Shown piece by piece: positions 1 to 10,663 of a stretch of DNA of 64,000 nt. Where the stretch lies: contig CP114482.1 of the NCBI GenBank assembly GCA_027186245.1, positions 16,077,209 through 16,141,208 of the forward strand, read 5' to 3'. Positions within the stretch are counted from its first letter, which is position 1; each line of letters begins with the position of its first letter. Below the pieces are notes generated by a model, which saw only the letters and a list, made by a program, of their open reading frames with translations, made no database searches and was not told where the DNA came from. The DNA is from Coriaria nepalensis (taxonomy: Eukaryota > Streptophyta > Magnoliopsida > Cucurbitales > Coriariaceae). The position numbers and the translations under genes are program-made.

Positions 1-830
1 TGCAATTGATCTATTCAAGCAAATTATCCATTGTTTAGCCTTGAAATCATGCCATCGAGTCTCTTCTAGTAATTAAATCATTTCAAAGCAATTGGAAAGA
101 AATTTATTTTTGCACTTAAACCACGACTTTCGTGCATAATTTGCAATGGATCTTTTGAAGGCAACTATGCATTTGTATAGCCTTAAAATCATGTCATTGA
201 ATCACTTTTAGTCAGTAAATCATTCGTAATCAATTCAAACGAATTCTATTTTCGCATTTCAACACAACTTTTGTGCAAAACATGCAATTGATCTGTTGAA
301 GGCAATTATGCATTTGTTTAGCCTTAAAATCATGTCATTGAGTCTTCTCTTGTCATTAAATCAATTAAAAGTAATTCGAAAGAATTCTATTTTTTCGCAC
401 TTCAAACACAACTTTCGTTCAGAACTTCCAATTCAACAATTGAAGGCAACTATGCATCTTTTTCGCCTTAAAATCATGACATTGAGTCTCTTCTAATCAT
501 CAAATCATTTAAAATCATTACAAACAAATTCTATTTTCGCTCTTTAAACGAGACTTTTGTGCATAACTTGCAATTGATCTATTCAAGCAAATTATCCATT
601 GTTTAGCCTTTAAATCATGTCATCGAGTCTCTTCTAGTAATTAAATCATTTCAAAGAAATTCAAACGAAATCTTTTTTCGCACCTGAACCACGACTTTTG
701 TGCAAAATTTGCAATGGATCTTTTGAAGGCAACTAGGCATTTGTATAGCCTTAAAATCATATCATTGAATCACTTTTAGTCAGTAAATCATTCGAAACCA
801 ATTCAAACGAATTCTATTTTCGCCTTTCAA
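1..830. repeat. 830-bp exact duplicate, copy 1
   Basis: Bases 1-830 match 3414-4243 with no difference that I can find (offset 3413 bp, six HOR units). The match ends at a single change, A at 831 versus G at 4244. The left limit is the window edge, so the true duplicate may be longer. Within array 1 neighbouring units differ at many positions, so an exact match six units away marks a recent exchange or a six-unit amplification. Confidence 0.9.
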
Positions 831-1138
831 ACACGACTTTTGTGCAAAACATGCAATTGATCTATTGGAGGCAATTATGCGTTTGTTTAGCCTTAAAATC
901 ATGTCATTGAGTCTTCTCTAGTCATTAAATCAATTAAAAGTAATTCGAAAGCATTCTATTTTTTCGCGCTACAAACACGACTTTCATTCAGAACTTCCAA
1001 TTCAACAATTGAAGGCTACTATGCATCTTTTTGGCCTTAAAATCTTGTCATTGAGTCTCTTCTAGTCATCAAATCATTTAAAAGCATTACGAACAAATTC
1101 TATTTTCGCTCTTTAAACGAGACTTTTGTGCATAACTT

Positions 1139-1279
1139 GCAATTGATCTATTCAAGCAAATTATCCATTGTTTAGCCTTGAAATCATGTCATCGAGTCTC
1201 TTCTAGTAATTAAATCATTTCAAAGAAATTTAAACGAAATCTTTTTTCGCACCAGAACCACGACTTTTGTGCATAATTT
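1139..1279 (+). repeat. Monomer type A (141 bp)
   Basis: Diagnostic features are CTATTCAAGCAAATTATCC after the opening GCAATTGAT, a CCTTGAAATCATG core where B, C and D have CCTTAAAATCATG, TAGTAATTAAATCATTTC, and a T-rich box of the form AAATCTTTTTTCGCACC without the EcoRI site found in B and C. It leads each array-1 HOR. The last full copy (12767-12907) is the final array-1 monomer before the junction with array 2. Confidence 0.9.
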
Positions 1280-1421
1280 GCAATGGATCTTTTGAAGGCA
1301 ACTAGGCATTTGTATAGCCTTAAAATCATGCCATTGAGTCACTTTTAGTCTGTAAATCATTCGAAATCAATTCAAACGAATTCTATTTTCGCATTTCAAA
1401 CACGACTTTTGTGCAAAACAT
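1280..1421 (+). repeat. Monomer type B (142 bp)
   Basis: It opens GCAATGGATCTTTTGAAGGC, has TTGTATAGCC in place of TTGTTTAGCC, then GTCACTTTTAGTC and GTAAATCATTCGAAATC, and carries ACGAATTCTATTTTCGCATT. It ends with GTGCAAAACAT rather than GTGCATAACTT. This is the monomer in which array 1 is cut at 12908. Confidence 0.9.
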
Positions 1422-1565
1422 GCAATTGATCTATTGGAGGCAATTGTGCGTTTGTTTAGCCTTAAAATCATGTCATTGAGTCTTCTCTAGTCATTAAATC
1501 AATTAAAAGTAATTCGAAAGAATTCTATTTTTTCGCACTTCAAACACGACTTTCGTTCAGAACTT
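1422..1565 (+). repeat. Monomer type C (144 bp)
   Basis: It opens GCAATTGATCTATTG and has GGCAATTRTGCGTTTG, GAGTCTTCTCTAGTCATT, AATCAATTAAAAGTAATTCG and AGAATTCTATTTTTTCGC. The longer T run makes it the longest monomer of the HOR. It is missing from the three 283-bp A-B units at 7397, 8818 and 10239, and contributes the first half of the chimera at 10522. Confidence 0.9.
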
Positions 1566-1707
1566 GCAATTCAACAATTCAAGGCCACTATGCATCTTTT
1601 TGGCCTTAAAATCATGTCATTGAGTCTCTTTTAGTCATCAAATCATTTAAAAGCATTACGAACAAATTCTATTTTCGCTCTTTAAACGAGACTTTTGTGC
1701 ATAACTT
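1566..1707 (+). repeat. Monomer type D (142 bp)
   Basis: The most divergent monomer of array 1. Its opening is a CCAATTCAACAATTGAAGGC-like segment (this copy has GCAATTCAACAATTCAAGGC), preceded by CGTTCAGAACTT. It has TATGCATCTTTTTGGCC or TAGCC, AGTCATCAAATCATTTAAAAG, ACAAATTCTATTTTCGCTC and TTTAAACGAGACTTTTGTGC. It joins to the next A monomer without spacer. Confidence 0.9.
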
Positions 1708-3413
1708 GCAATTGATCTATTCAAGCAAATTATCCATTGTTTAGCCTTGAAATCATGTCATCGAGTCTCTTCTAGTAATTAAACCATTTCAAAGAAATTT
1801 AAACGAAATCTTTTTTCGCACCTGAACCACGGCTTTTGTGCATAATTTGCAATGGATCTTTTGAAGGCAACTAGGCATTTGTATAGCCTTAAAATCATGC
1901 CATTGAGTCACTTTTAGTCTGTAAATCATTCGAAATCAATTCAAACGAATTCTATTTTCGCATTTCAAACACGACTTTTGTGCAAAACATGCAATTGATC
2001 TATTGAAGGCAATTATGCGTTTGTATAGCCTTCAAATCATGTCATTGAGTCTTCTCTAGTCATTAAATCAATTAAAAGTAATTCGAAAGAATTCTATTTT
2101 GTCGCGCTACAAACACGACTTTCATTCAGAACTTCCAATTCAACAATTGAAAACAACTATGCATCTTTTTGGCCTTAAAATCATGTCATTGAGTCTCTTT
2201 TAGTCATCAAATCATTTAAAACCATTACGAACAAATTCTATTTTCGCTCTTTAAACGAGACTTTTGTGCATAACTTGCAATTGATCTATTCAAGCAAATT
2301 ATCCATTGTTTAGCCTTGAAATCAGGTCATCGAGTCTCTTCTAGTAATTAAATCATTTCAAAGAAATTTAAACGAAATCTTTTTTCGCACCTGAACCACG
2401 GCTTTTGGGCATAATTTGCAATGGATCTCTTGAAGGCAACTAGGCATTTGTATAGCCTTAAAATCATGCCATTGAGTCACTTTTAGTCTGTAAATCATTC
2501 GAAATCAATTCAAACGAATTCTATTTTCGCATTTCAAACACGACTTCTGTGCAAAACATGCATTTGATCTATTGAAGGCAATTATGCGTTTGTATAGCCT
2601 TCAAATCGTGTCATTGAGTCTTCTCTAGTCATTAAATCAATCAAAAGTAATTCGAAAGAATTCTATTTTGTCGCGCTACAAACACGACTTTCATTCAGAA
2701 CTTCCAATTCAACAATTGAAAACAACTATGCATCTTTTTGGCCTTAAAATCATGTCATTGAGTCTCTTTTAGTCATCAAATCATTTAAAAGCATTACGAA
2801 CAAATTCTATTTTCGCTCTTTAAACGAGACTTTTGTGCATTACTTGCAATTGATCTATTCAAGCAAATTATCCATTGTTTAGCCTTAAAATCATGTCATC
2901 GAGTCTCTTCTAGTAATTAAACCATTTCAAAGAAATTTAAACGAAATCTTTTTTCGCACCTGAACCACGGCTTTTGTGCATAATTTGCAATGGATCTTTT
3001 GAAGGCAACTAGGCATTTGTATAGCCTTAAAATCATGTCATTGAATCACTTTTAGTCAGTAAATCATTCGAAACCAATTCAAACGAATTCTATTTTCGCC
3101 TTTCAAGCACGACTTTTGTGCAAAACATGCAATTGATCTATTGAAGGCAATTATGCGTTTGTATAGCCTTCAAATCGTGTCATTGAGTCTTCTCTAGTCA
3201 TTAAATCAATTAAAAGTAATTCGAAAGAATTCTATTTTTTCGCGCTACAAACACGACTTTCATTCAGAACTTCCAATTCAACAATTGAAAACAACTATGC
3301 ATCTTTTTGGCCTTAAAATCATGTCATTGAGTCTCTTCTAGTCATCAAATCATTTAAAAGCATTACGAACAAATTCTATTTTCGCTCTTTAAACGAGACT
3401 TTTGTGCATAACT

Positions 3414-4243
3414 TGCAATTGATCTATTCAAGCAAATTATCCATTGTTTAGCCTTGAAATCATGCCATCGAGTCTCTTCTAGTAATTAAATCATTTCAAA
3501 GCAATTGGAAAGAAATTTATTTTTGCACTTAAACCACGACTTTCGTGCATAATTTGCAATGGATCTTTTGAAGGCAACTATGCATTTGTATAGCCTTAAA
3601 ATCATGTCATTGAATCACTTTTAGTCAGTAAATCATTCGTAATCAATTCAAACGAATTCTATTTTCGCATTTCAACACAACTTTTGTGCAAAACATGCAA
3701 TTGATCTGTTGAAGGCAATTATGCATTTGTTTAGCCTTAAAATCATGTCATTGAGTCTTCTCTTGTCATTAAATCAATTAAAAGTAATTCGAAAGAATTC
3801 TATTTTTTCGCACTTCAAACACAACTTTCGTTCAGAACTTCCAATTCAACAATTGAAGGCAACTATGCATCTTTTTCGCCTTAAAATCATGACATTGAGT
3901 CTCTTCTAATCATCAAATCATTTAAAATCATTACAAACAAATTCTATTTTCGCTCTTTAAACGAGACTTTTGTGCATAACTTGCAATTGATCTATTCAAG
4001 CAAATTATCCATTGTTTAGCCTTTAAATCATGTCATCGAGTCTCTTCTAGTAATTAAATCATTTCAAAGAAATTCAAACGAAATCTTTTTTCGCACCTGA
4101 ACCACGACTTTTGTGCAAAATTTGCAATGGATCTTTTGAAGGCAACTAGGCATTTGTATAGCCTTAAAATCATATCATTGAATCACTTTTAGTCAGTAAA
4201 TCATTCGAAACCAATTCAAACGAATTCTATTTTCGCCTTTCAA
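3414..4243. repeat. 830-bp exact duplicate, copy 2
   Basis: Second copy of bases 1-830, including the rare variants CATGCCATCGAG, TTCAACACAACTT and CATATCATTGAATC. After 4243 the sequence follows a different lineage: the TCAAGCACGACTTTTGTGC form here also occurs near 3103, which suggests a conversion or crossover boundary. Confidence 0.9.
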
Positions 4244-7200
4244 GCACGACTTTTGTGCAAAACATGCAATTGATCTATTGAAGGCAATTATGCGTTTGTT
4301 TAGCCTAAAATCATGTCATTGAGTCTTCTGTTGTCATTAAATCAATTAAAAGTAATTAGAAAGAATTCTATTTTTTCGCACTACAAACACGACTTTCGTT
4401 CAGAACTTCCAATCCAACAATTGAAGGCAACTATGCATCTTTTTAGCCTTAAAATCACGTCATTGAGTCTCTTCTAGTCATCAAATCATTTAAAAGCATT
4501 AGGAAAAAATTCAATTTTCGCTATTTAAACGAGACTTTTGTGCATAACTTGCAATTGATCTATTCAAGCAAATTATCCACTGTTTAGCCTTGAAATCATG
4601 TCATTGAGTTTCTTCAAGTAATTAAATCATTTCAAAGCAATTGGAACAACATCTTTTTTCGCACTTGAACCAAAACTATCGTGCATAATTTGCAATGGAT
4701 CTTTTGAAGGCAACTAGGCATTTGTATAGCCTTAAAATCATGACATTGAGTCACTTTTAGTATGTAAATCATTCGAAATCAATTCAAACGAATTCTATTT
4801 TTGCATTACAAACACGAATTTTGTGCAAAACATGCAATTGATCTATTGAAGGCAATTATGCATTTGTTTAGCCTTAAAATCATGTCATTGAGTCTTCTCT
4901 AGTCATTAAATCAATTAAATGTAATTGAAAAGAATTCTATTTTTTCGCGCTACAAATACGACTTTCGTTCAGAACTTCCAATTCAACAATTGAAGGCAAC
5001 TATGCATCTTTTTAGCCTTAAAATCATGTCATTGAGTCTCTTCTAGTCATCAAATCATTTGAAAGCATTTTGAACAAATTCTATTTTCGCTCTTCAATCG
5101 AGACTTTTGTGCATAACTTGCGATTGATCTATTTATGCAAATTATCCTTTGTTTAGCCTTGAAATCATGTCATTGAGTCCCTTGTAGTAATTAAATCATT
5201 TCAAAGAAATTCGAACGAAATCTTTTTTCGCACTTGAACCAGTACTTTCATGCATAATTTGCAATGGATCGTTTGAAGGCAACTAGTCATTTGTATAGCC
5301 TTAAAATCATGTCATTGAGTCACTTTTAGTCAGTAAATCATTGGAAATCAATTCAAACGAATTCTATTTTCGCATTTCAAACACGACTTTTGTGCAAGAC
5401 ATGCAACTGATCTATTGAAGGTAATTATGCGTTTGTTTAGCCTTAGAATCATGTCATTGAGTCTTCTCTAGTCATTAAATCAATTAAAAGTAATTCGAAA
5501 GAATTCTATTTTTTTGCTCTTCAAACACGACTTTCGTTCAGAACTTCCAATTTAACAATTGAAGGCAACTATGCATCTTTTTCGCCTTAAAATCATGTCA
5601 TTGAGTCTCTTCTAGTCATCAAATCATTGAAAACCATTACGAACAAATTCTATTTCAACTCTTTAAACGAGACCTTTGTGCATAACTTGCAATTCATCTA
5701 TTCAAGCAAATTATCCATTGTTTAGCCTTGAAATTATGTTATCGAGTCTCTTCTAGTAATTAAATCATTTCAAAGAAATTCAAACGAAATCTTTTTTCGC
5801 ACCTGAACCAACACTTTTGTGCATAATTTGCAATGGATATTTTAAAGGCAACTAGGCATTTGTATAGCCTTAAAATCATGTCATTCAGTCACTTTTAGTC
5901 AGTAAATCATTCGAAATCAATTCAAACGAATTCTATTTTCGCATTTCAAGCACGACGTTAGTGCAAAACATGGAATTGATCTATTGAAAGCAATTATGCG
6001 TTTGTTTAGCCTTAAACTCATGTCATTGAGTCTTCTCTAGTCATTAAATCAATTAAAAGTAATTCGAAAGAATTCTATTTTTTCGCACTTCAAACACGAC
6101 TTTCGTTCAGAACTTCCAATTCAACCATTGAAGGCAACTATGCATCTTTTTAGCCTTAAAATCATGTCATTGAGTCTCTTCTAGTCATCAAATCATTTGA
6201 AAGCATTTTGAACAAATTCTATTTTCGCTCTTCAATCGAGACTTTTGTGCGTAACTTGCAATTGATCTATTCAAGCAAATTATCCATTGTTTAGCCTTGA
6301 AATCATGTCATCGAGTCTCTTCTAGTAATTAAATCATTTCGAAGAAATTTAAACGAAATCTTTTTTCGCACCTGAACCACGACTTTTGTGCATAATTTGC
6401 AATGGATCTTTTGAAGGTAACTAGGCATTTGTATAGCCTTAAAATCATGTCATTGAATCACTTTTAGTCAGTAAATCATTCGAAATCAATTCAAACGAAT
6501 TCTATTTTCGCATTTCAAACACGACTTTTGTGCAAAACATGCAATTGATCTATTGAAGGCAATTATGCGTTTGTTTAGCCTTAAAATCATGTCATTGAGT
6601 CTTCTGTAGTCATTAAATCAACTAAAAGTCATTCGAAAGAATTCTATTTTTTCGCACTTCAAACACGACTTTCGTTCAGAACTTCCAATTCAACCATTGA
6701 AGGCAACTATGCATCTTTTTAGCCTTAAAATCATGTCATTGTGTCTCTTTTAGTCATCAAATCATTTAAAAGCATTACGAACAAATTCTAGTTCCACTCT
6801 TTAAACGAGACTTTTGTGCATAACTTGCAATTGATCTATTCAAGCAAATTATCCATTGTTTAGCCTTGAAATCATGTCATTGAGTCTCTTCTAGTAATTA
6901 AATCATTTCAAAGCAAATGGAACGAAATTTATTTTTGCACTTGAACCACGACTTTCGTGCACAATTTCCAACGGATCTTTTGAAGGCAACTAGGCATTTT
7001 TATAACCTTAAAATCATGTCATTGAGTCACTTTTAGTCAATAAATCATTCCAAAATCAATTCAAACGAATTCTATTTTCGCATTTCAAACACGACTTTTG
7101 TGCAAAACATGCAATTGATATATTGAAGGAAATTATGCGTTTGTTTAGCCTTAAAATCATGTCATTGAGTCTTCTCTAGTCATTAAATCAATTGAAATTA

Positions 7201-7396
7201 ATTCGAAAGAATTTTATTTTTTCGCACTTCAAACACGACTTTCGTTCAGAACTTCCAATTCAACCATTGAAGGCAACTATGCATCTTTTTAGCCTTAAAA
7301 TCATGTCATTGAGTCTTTTCTAGTCATCAAATCATTTGAAAGCTATACCAACAAATTCTATTTTCGCTCTTTAAACGAGACTTTTGTGCATAACTT
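4244..7396. repeat. Regular array-1 block
   Basis: HOR units with A starts at 4551, 5120, 5689, 6258 and 6827, plus the rest of the unit at 3983. Spacing is 568-570 bp. Units are less alike than in 831-3413, with scattered substitutions, for example GCGATTGATC at 5120 and TAGTCATTTGTATAG near 5284. No insertion or gene is seen. Confidence 0.9.
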
Positions 7397-7679
7397 GCAA
7401 TTGATCTATTCAAGCAAATTATCCATTGTTTAGCCTGGAAGTCATGTCATCGAGTCTCTTGTAGTAATTAAATCATTTCAAAGAAATTCGAACGAAATCG
7501 TTTTTCGCACCTGAACCACGGCTTTTGTGCATAATTTGCAATGGATCTTTTGAAGGCAACTATGCATTTGTATAGCCTTAAAATCATGTCATTGAGTCAC
7601 TTTTAGTCAGTAAATCATTCGAAATCAATTCAAACGAATTCTATTTTTGCATTTCAAACACGACTTTTGTGCAAAACAT
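7397..7679 (+). repeat. Truncated HOR: A-B dimer (283 bp)
   Basis: A at 7397 and B at 7538 are followed directly by a new A at 7680, so C and D are missing. The cut is in register at a monomer boundary, as expected from unequal pairing between related monomers. The same truncated form recurs at 8818-9100 because both lie in a tandem duplication. Confidence 0.9.
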
Positions 7680-8998
7680 GCAATTGATCTATTCAAGCAA
7701 ATTATCCATTTTTTAGCCTTGAAATCATGTCATCGACTCTCTTCTAGTAATTAAATCATTTCAAAGAAATTTGAACGTAATCGTTTTTCGCACCTTAACC
7801 ACGGCTTTTGTGCATAATTTGCAATGGATCTTTTGAAGGCAACTAGGCGTTTGTATAGCCTTAAAATCATGTCATTGGGTCACTTTTAGTCAGTAAATCA
7901 TTCGAATTCAATTCAAACAAATTCTATTTTCGCATTTCAAACACGACTTTTGTGCAAAACATGCAATTGATCTATTGAAGGCAATGATGCGTTTGTTTAG
8001 CCTTAAAATCATGTCATTGAGTCTTCTGTAGTCATTAAATCAATTAAAAGTAATTCGAAAGTATTCTATTTTTTCGCACTTCAAACACGACTTTCGTTCA
8101 GAATTTCCAATTCAACAATTGAAGGCAACTATGCATCTTTTTCGCCTTAAAATCATGTCATTGAGTCTCTTCTAGTCATCAAATCATTTAAAAGCATTAC
8201 GAACAAATTCTATTTTCGCTCTTTAAACGAGACTTTTGGGCATAACTTGGAATTGATGCATTCAAGGAAAGTATCCATGGTTTAGCCTTGAAATCATGTC
8301 ATTGAGTCTCTTCTAGTAATTAAATCATTTCAAAGCAATTGGAACGAAATCTTTTTTCGCACCTGAACAACAGCTTTTGTGCATAATTTGCAATAGATCT
8401 TTTGAAGGCAACTTGGCATTTGTATAGCCTTAAAATCATGTCATTGAGTCACTTTTTGTTCGTAAATCATTCAGAATCAATTCGAACGAATTCTATTTTT
8501 GCATTTTAAACACGACTTTTGTGCAAAACATGCAATTGATCTATTGAAGGCAATTATGCGTTTGTTTAGCCTTAAAATCATGTCATTGAGTCTTCTCTAG
8601 TCATTAAATCAATTAAAAGTAATTGGAAAGAATTCTATTTTTTCGCACTTCAAACACGACTTTCGTTCAGAACTTCCAATTCAACCATTGAAGGCAACTA
8701 TGCATCTTTTTAGCCTTAAAATCATGTCATTGAGTCTTTTCTAGTCATGAAATCATTTGAAAGCATTACGAACAAATTCTATTTTCGCTCTTTAAACGAG
8801 ACTTCTGTGCATAACTTCCAATTGATCTACTCAAGCAAATTATCCATTGTTTATCCTTGAAATCAGGTCATTGAGTCTCTTTTAGTAATGAAATCATTTG
8901 AAAGAAATTCGAACGTAATCTTTTTTCGCACTTGAAGGAATACTTTCGTGCATAATTTGCAATGGATCTTTTGAAGGCAACTAGGCATTTGTATAGCG
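7578..8998. repeat. 1421-bp tandem duplication, copy 1
   Basis: Aligns to 8999-10419 and the match continues to 9114/10535. Over about 1.5 kb I count about seven differences by eye, for example TTGTTTAG versus TTGTTGAG, GAAGGCAAC versus GAAGGAAAC, and GCATTACG versus GCATGACG. The copy spans two and a half 569-bp units, so duplicating it created the half-unit steps seen at 7680 and 9101. Confidence 0.88.
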
Positions 8999-9100
8999 TT
9001 AAAATCATGTCATTGAGTCACTTTTAGTCAGTAAATCATTCGAAATCAATTCAAACGAATTCTATTTTTGCATTTCAAACACGACTTTTGTGCAAAACAT
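8818..9100 (+). repeat. Truncated HOR: A-B dimer (283 bp), duplicate
   Basis: A at 8818 opens CCAATTGATCTACTC and is followed by B, then a new A at 9101; C and D are absent. The A monomer carries the private change GTTTATCCTTGAAATCAGG, which reappears at 10239. Confidence 0.88.
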
Positions 9101-10419
9101 GCAATTGATCTATTCAAGCAAATTATCCATTTTTTAGCCTTGAAATCATGTCATCGACTCTCTTCTAGTAATTAAATCATTTCAAAGAAATTTGAACGTA
9201 ATCGTTTTTCGCACCTTAACCACGGCTTTTGTGCATAATTTGCAATGGATCTTTTGAAGGCAACTAGGCGTTTGTATAGCCTTAAAATCATGTCATTGGG
9301 TCACTTTTAGTCAGTAAATCATTCGAAATCAATTCAAACAAATTCTATTTTCGCATTTCAAACACGACTTTTGTGCAAAACATGCAATTGATCTATTGAA
9401 GGCAATGATGCGTTTGTTGAGCCTTAAAATCATGTCATTGAGTCTTCTGTAGTCATTAAATCAATTAAAAGTAATTCGAAAGTATTCTATTTTTTCACAC
9501 TTCAAACACGACTTTCGTTCAGAATTTCCAATTCAACAATTGAAGGCAACTATGCATCTTTTTCGCCTTAAAATCATGTCATTGAGTCTCTTCTAGTCAT
9601 CAAATCATTTAAAAGCATTACGAACAAATTCTATTTTCGCTCTTTAAACGAGACTTTTGGGCATAACTTGGAATTGATGCATTCAAGGAAATTATCCATG
9701 GTTTAGCCTTGAAATCATGTCATTGAGTCTCTTCTAGTAATTAAATCATTTCAAAGCAATTGGAACGAAATCTTTTTTCGCACCTGAACAACAGCTTTTG
9801 TGCATAATTTGCAATAGATCTTTTGAAGGAAACTTGGCATTTGTATAGCCTTAAAATCATGTCATTGAGTCACTTTTTGTTCGTAAATCATTCAGAATCA
9901 ATTCGAACGAATTCTATTTTTGCATTTTAAACACGACTTTTGTGCAAAACATGCAATTGATCTATTGAAGGCAATTATGCGTTTGTTTAGCCTTAAAATC
10001 ATGTCATTGAGTCTTCTCTAGTCATTAAATCAATTAAAAGTAATTGGAAAGAATTCTATTTTTTCGCACTTGAAACACGACTTTCGTTCAGAACTTCCAA
10101 TTCAACCATTGAAGGCAACTATGCATCTTTTTAGCCTTAAAATCATGTCATTGAGTCTTTTCTAGTCATGAAATCATTTGAAAGCATGACGAACAAATTC
10201 TATTTTCGCTCTTTAAACGAGACTTCTGTGCATAACTTCCAATTGATCTACTCAAGCAAATTATCCATTGTTTATCCTTGAAATCAGGTCATTGAGTCTC
10301 TTTTAGTAATGAAATCATTTGAAAGAAATTCGAACGTAATCTTTTTTCGCACTTGAAGGAATACTTTCGTGCATAATTTGCAATGGATCTTTTGAAGGCA
10401 ACTAGGCATTTGTATAGCG
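8999..10419. repeat. 1421-bp tandem duplication, copy 2
   Basis: Second copy of 7578-8998, continuing as a partial third copy to about 10535, where the A-type TATTCAAGC of copy 2 (9101) is replaced by the C-type TATTGAAGG. A starts in this copy are 9101 and 9670, with 10239 beginning the next A-B pair. Confidence 0.88.
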
Positions 10420-10521
10420 TTAAAATCATGTCATTGAGTCACTTTTAGTCAGTAAATCATTCGAAATCAATTCAAACGAATTCTATTTTTGCATTTCAAA
10501 CACGACTTTTGTGCAAAACAT
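10239..10521 (+). repeat. A-B pair before the chimeric monomer
   Basis: A at 10239 repeats the private CTACTCAAGC and TTTATCC variants of 8818 exactly 1421 bp later. B follows, and the next monomer (10522) is the C/A chimera. This is the third A-B pair without a normal C-D continuation. Confidence 0.85.
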
Positions 10522-10663
10522 GCAATTGATCTATTGAAGGCAATTATGCGTTTGTTTAGCCTTAAAATCATGTCATTGAGTCTCTTCTAGTAATTAAATC
10601 ATTTCAAAGCAATTGGAAAGTAATCCTTTTTCGCACCTGAACCACAGCTTTTGTGCATAATTT
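10522..10663 (+). repeat. Chimeric C/A monomer
   Basis: The first half is type C (GATCTATTGAAGGCAATTATG, TTGTTTAGCCTTAAAATC). Within the shared CATTGAGTCT near 10574-10583 it changes to type A (CTTCTAGTAATTAAATC, CAATTGGAAAG). The normal B, C and D follow at 10664, 10806 and 10950. This is a visible crossover between non-equivalent monomers in register, restoring the monomer length of 142 bp. Confidence 0.88.

Larger units (their letters stand above)
1139..1707 (+). repeat. Representative 569-bp HOR unit of array 1
   Basis: A typical complete unit, used here to define the array. It contains A 1139-1279, B 1280-1421, C 1422-1565 and D 1566-1707. All four share the core GTTTAGCCTTAAAATCATG, or a close variant, about 35 bases into the monomer, then AGTCTCTTCTAGT, then an AAATCATT block, and near base 85-105 an AATTC-plus-T-rich box followed by TCGC. 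They end in a GTGCATAACTTGC-like segment, which D replaces with a TTCAGAACTTCC-like one at its start. Sharing between the four is obvious but far from complete, while the same monomer type in neighbouring units differs at only a few positions. This is the signature of a true HOR rather than a plain tandem repeat. Confidence 0.95.
831..3413. repeat. Regular array-1 block between the 830-bp duplicates
   Basis: Units starting at 1139, 1708, 2277 and 2846 and the remainder of the unit at 570, all spaced exactly 569 bp. The units at 1708, 2277 and 2846 share private changes such as CCACGGCTTTTG in the A monomer and CAATTGAAAACAACTATG in D, so they are closer to each other than to the flanks. Nothing else is present. 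Confidence 0.9.

Noticed and set aside
296..496. 66-codon open reading frame, identical to one at 3709-3909
   Set aside because: It lies wholly within C-D satellite monomers, and its two copies are identical only because of the 830-bp duplication. Stop codons interrupt the same frame in other units, and there is no codon bias, domain or signal of a gene.
3709..3909. Second copy of the same 66-codon frame
   Set aside because: A by-product of the duplicated satellite segment; not conserved in neighbouring HOR units.
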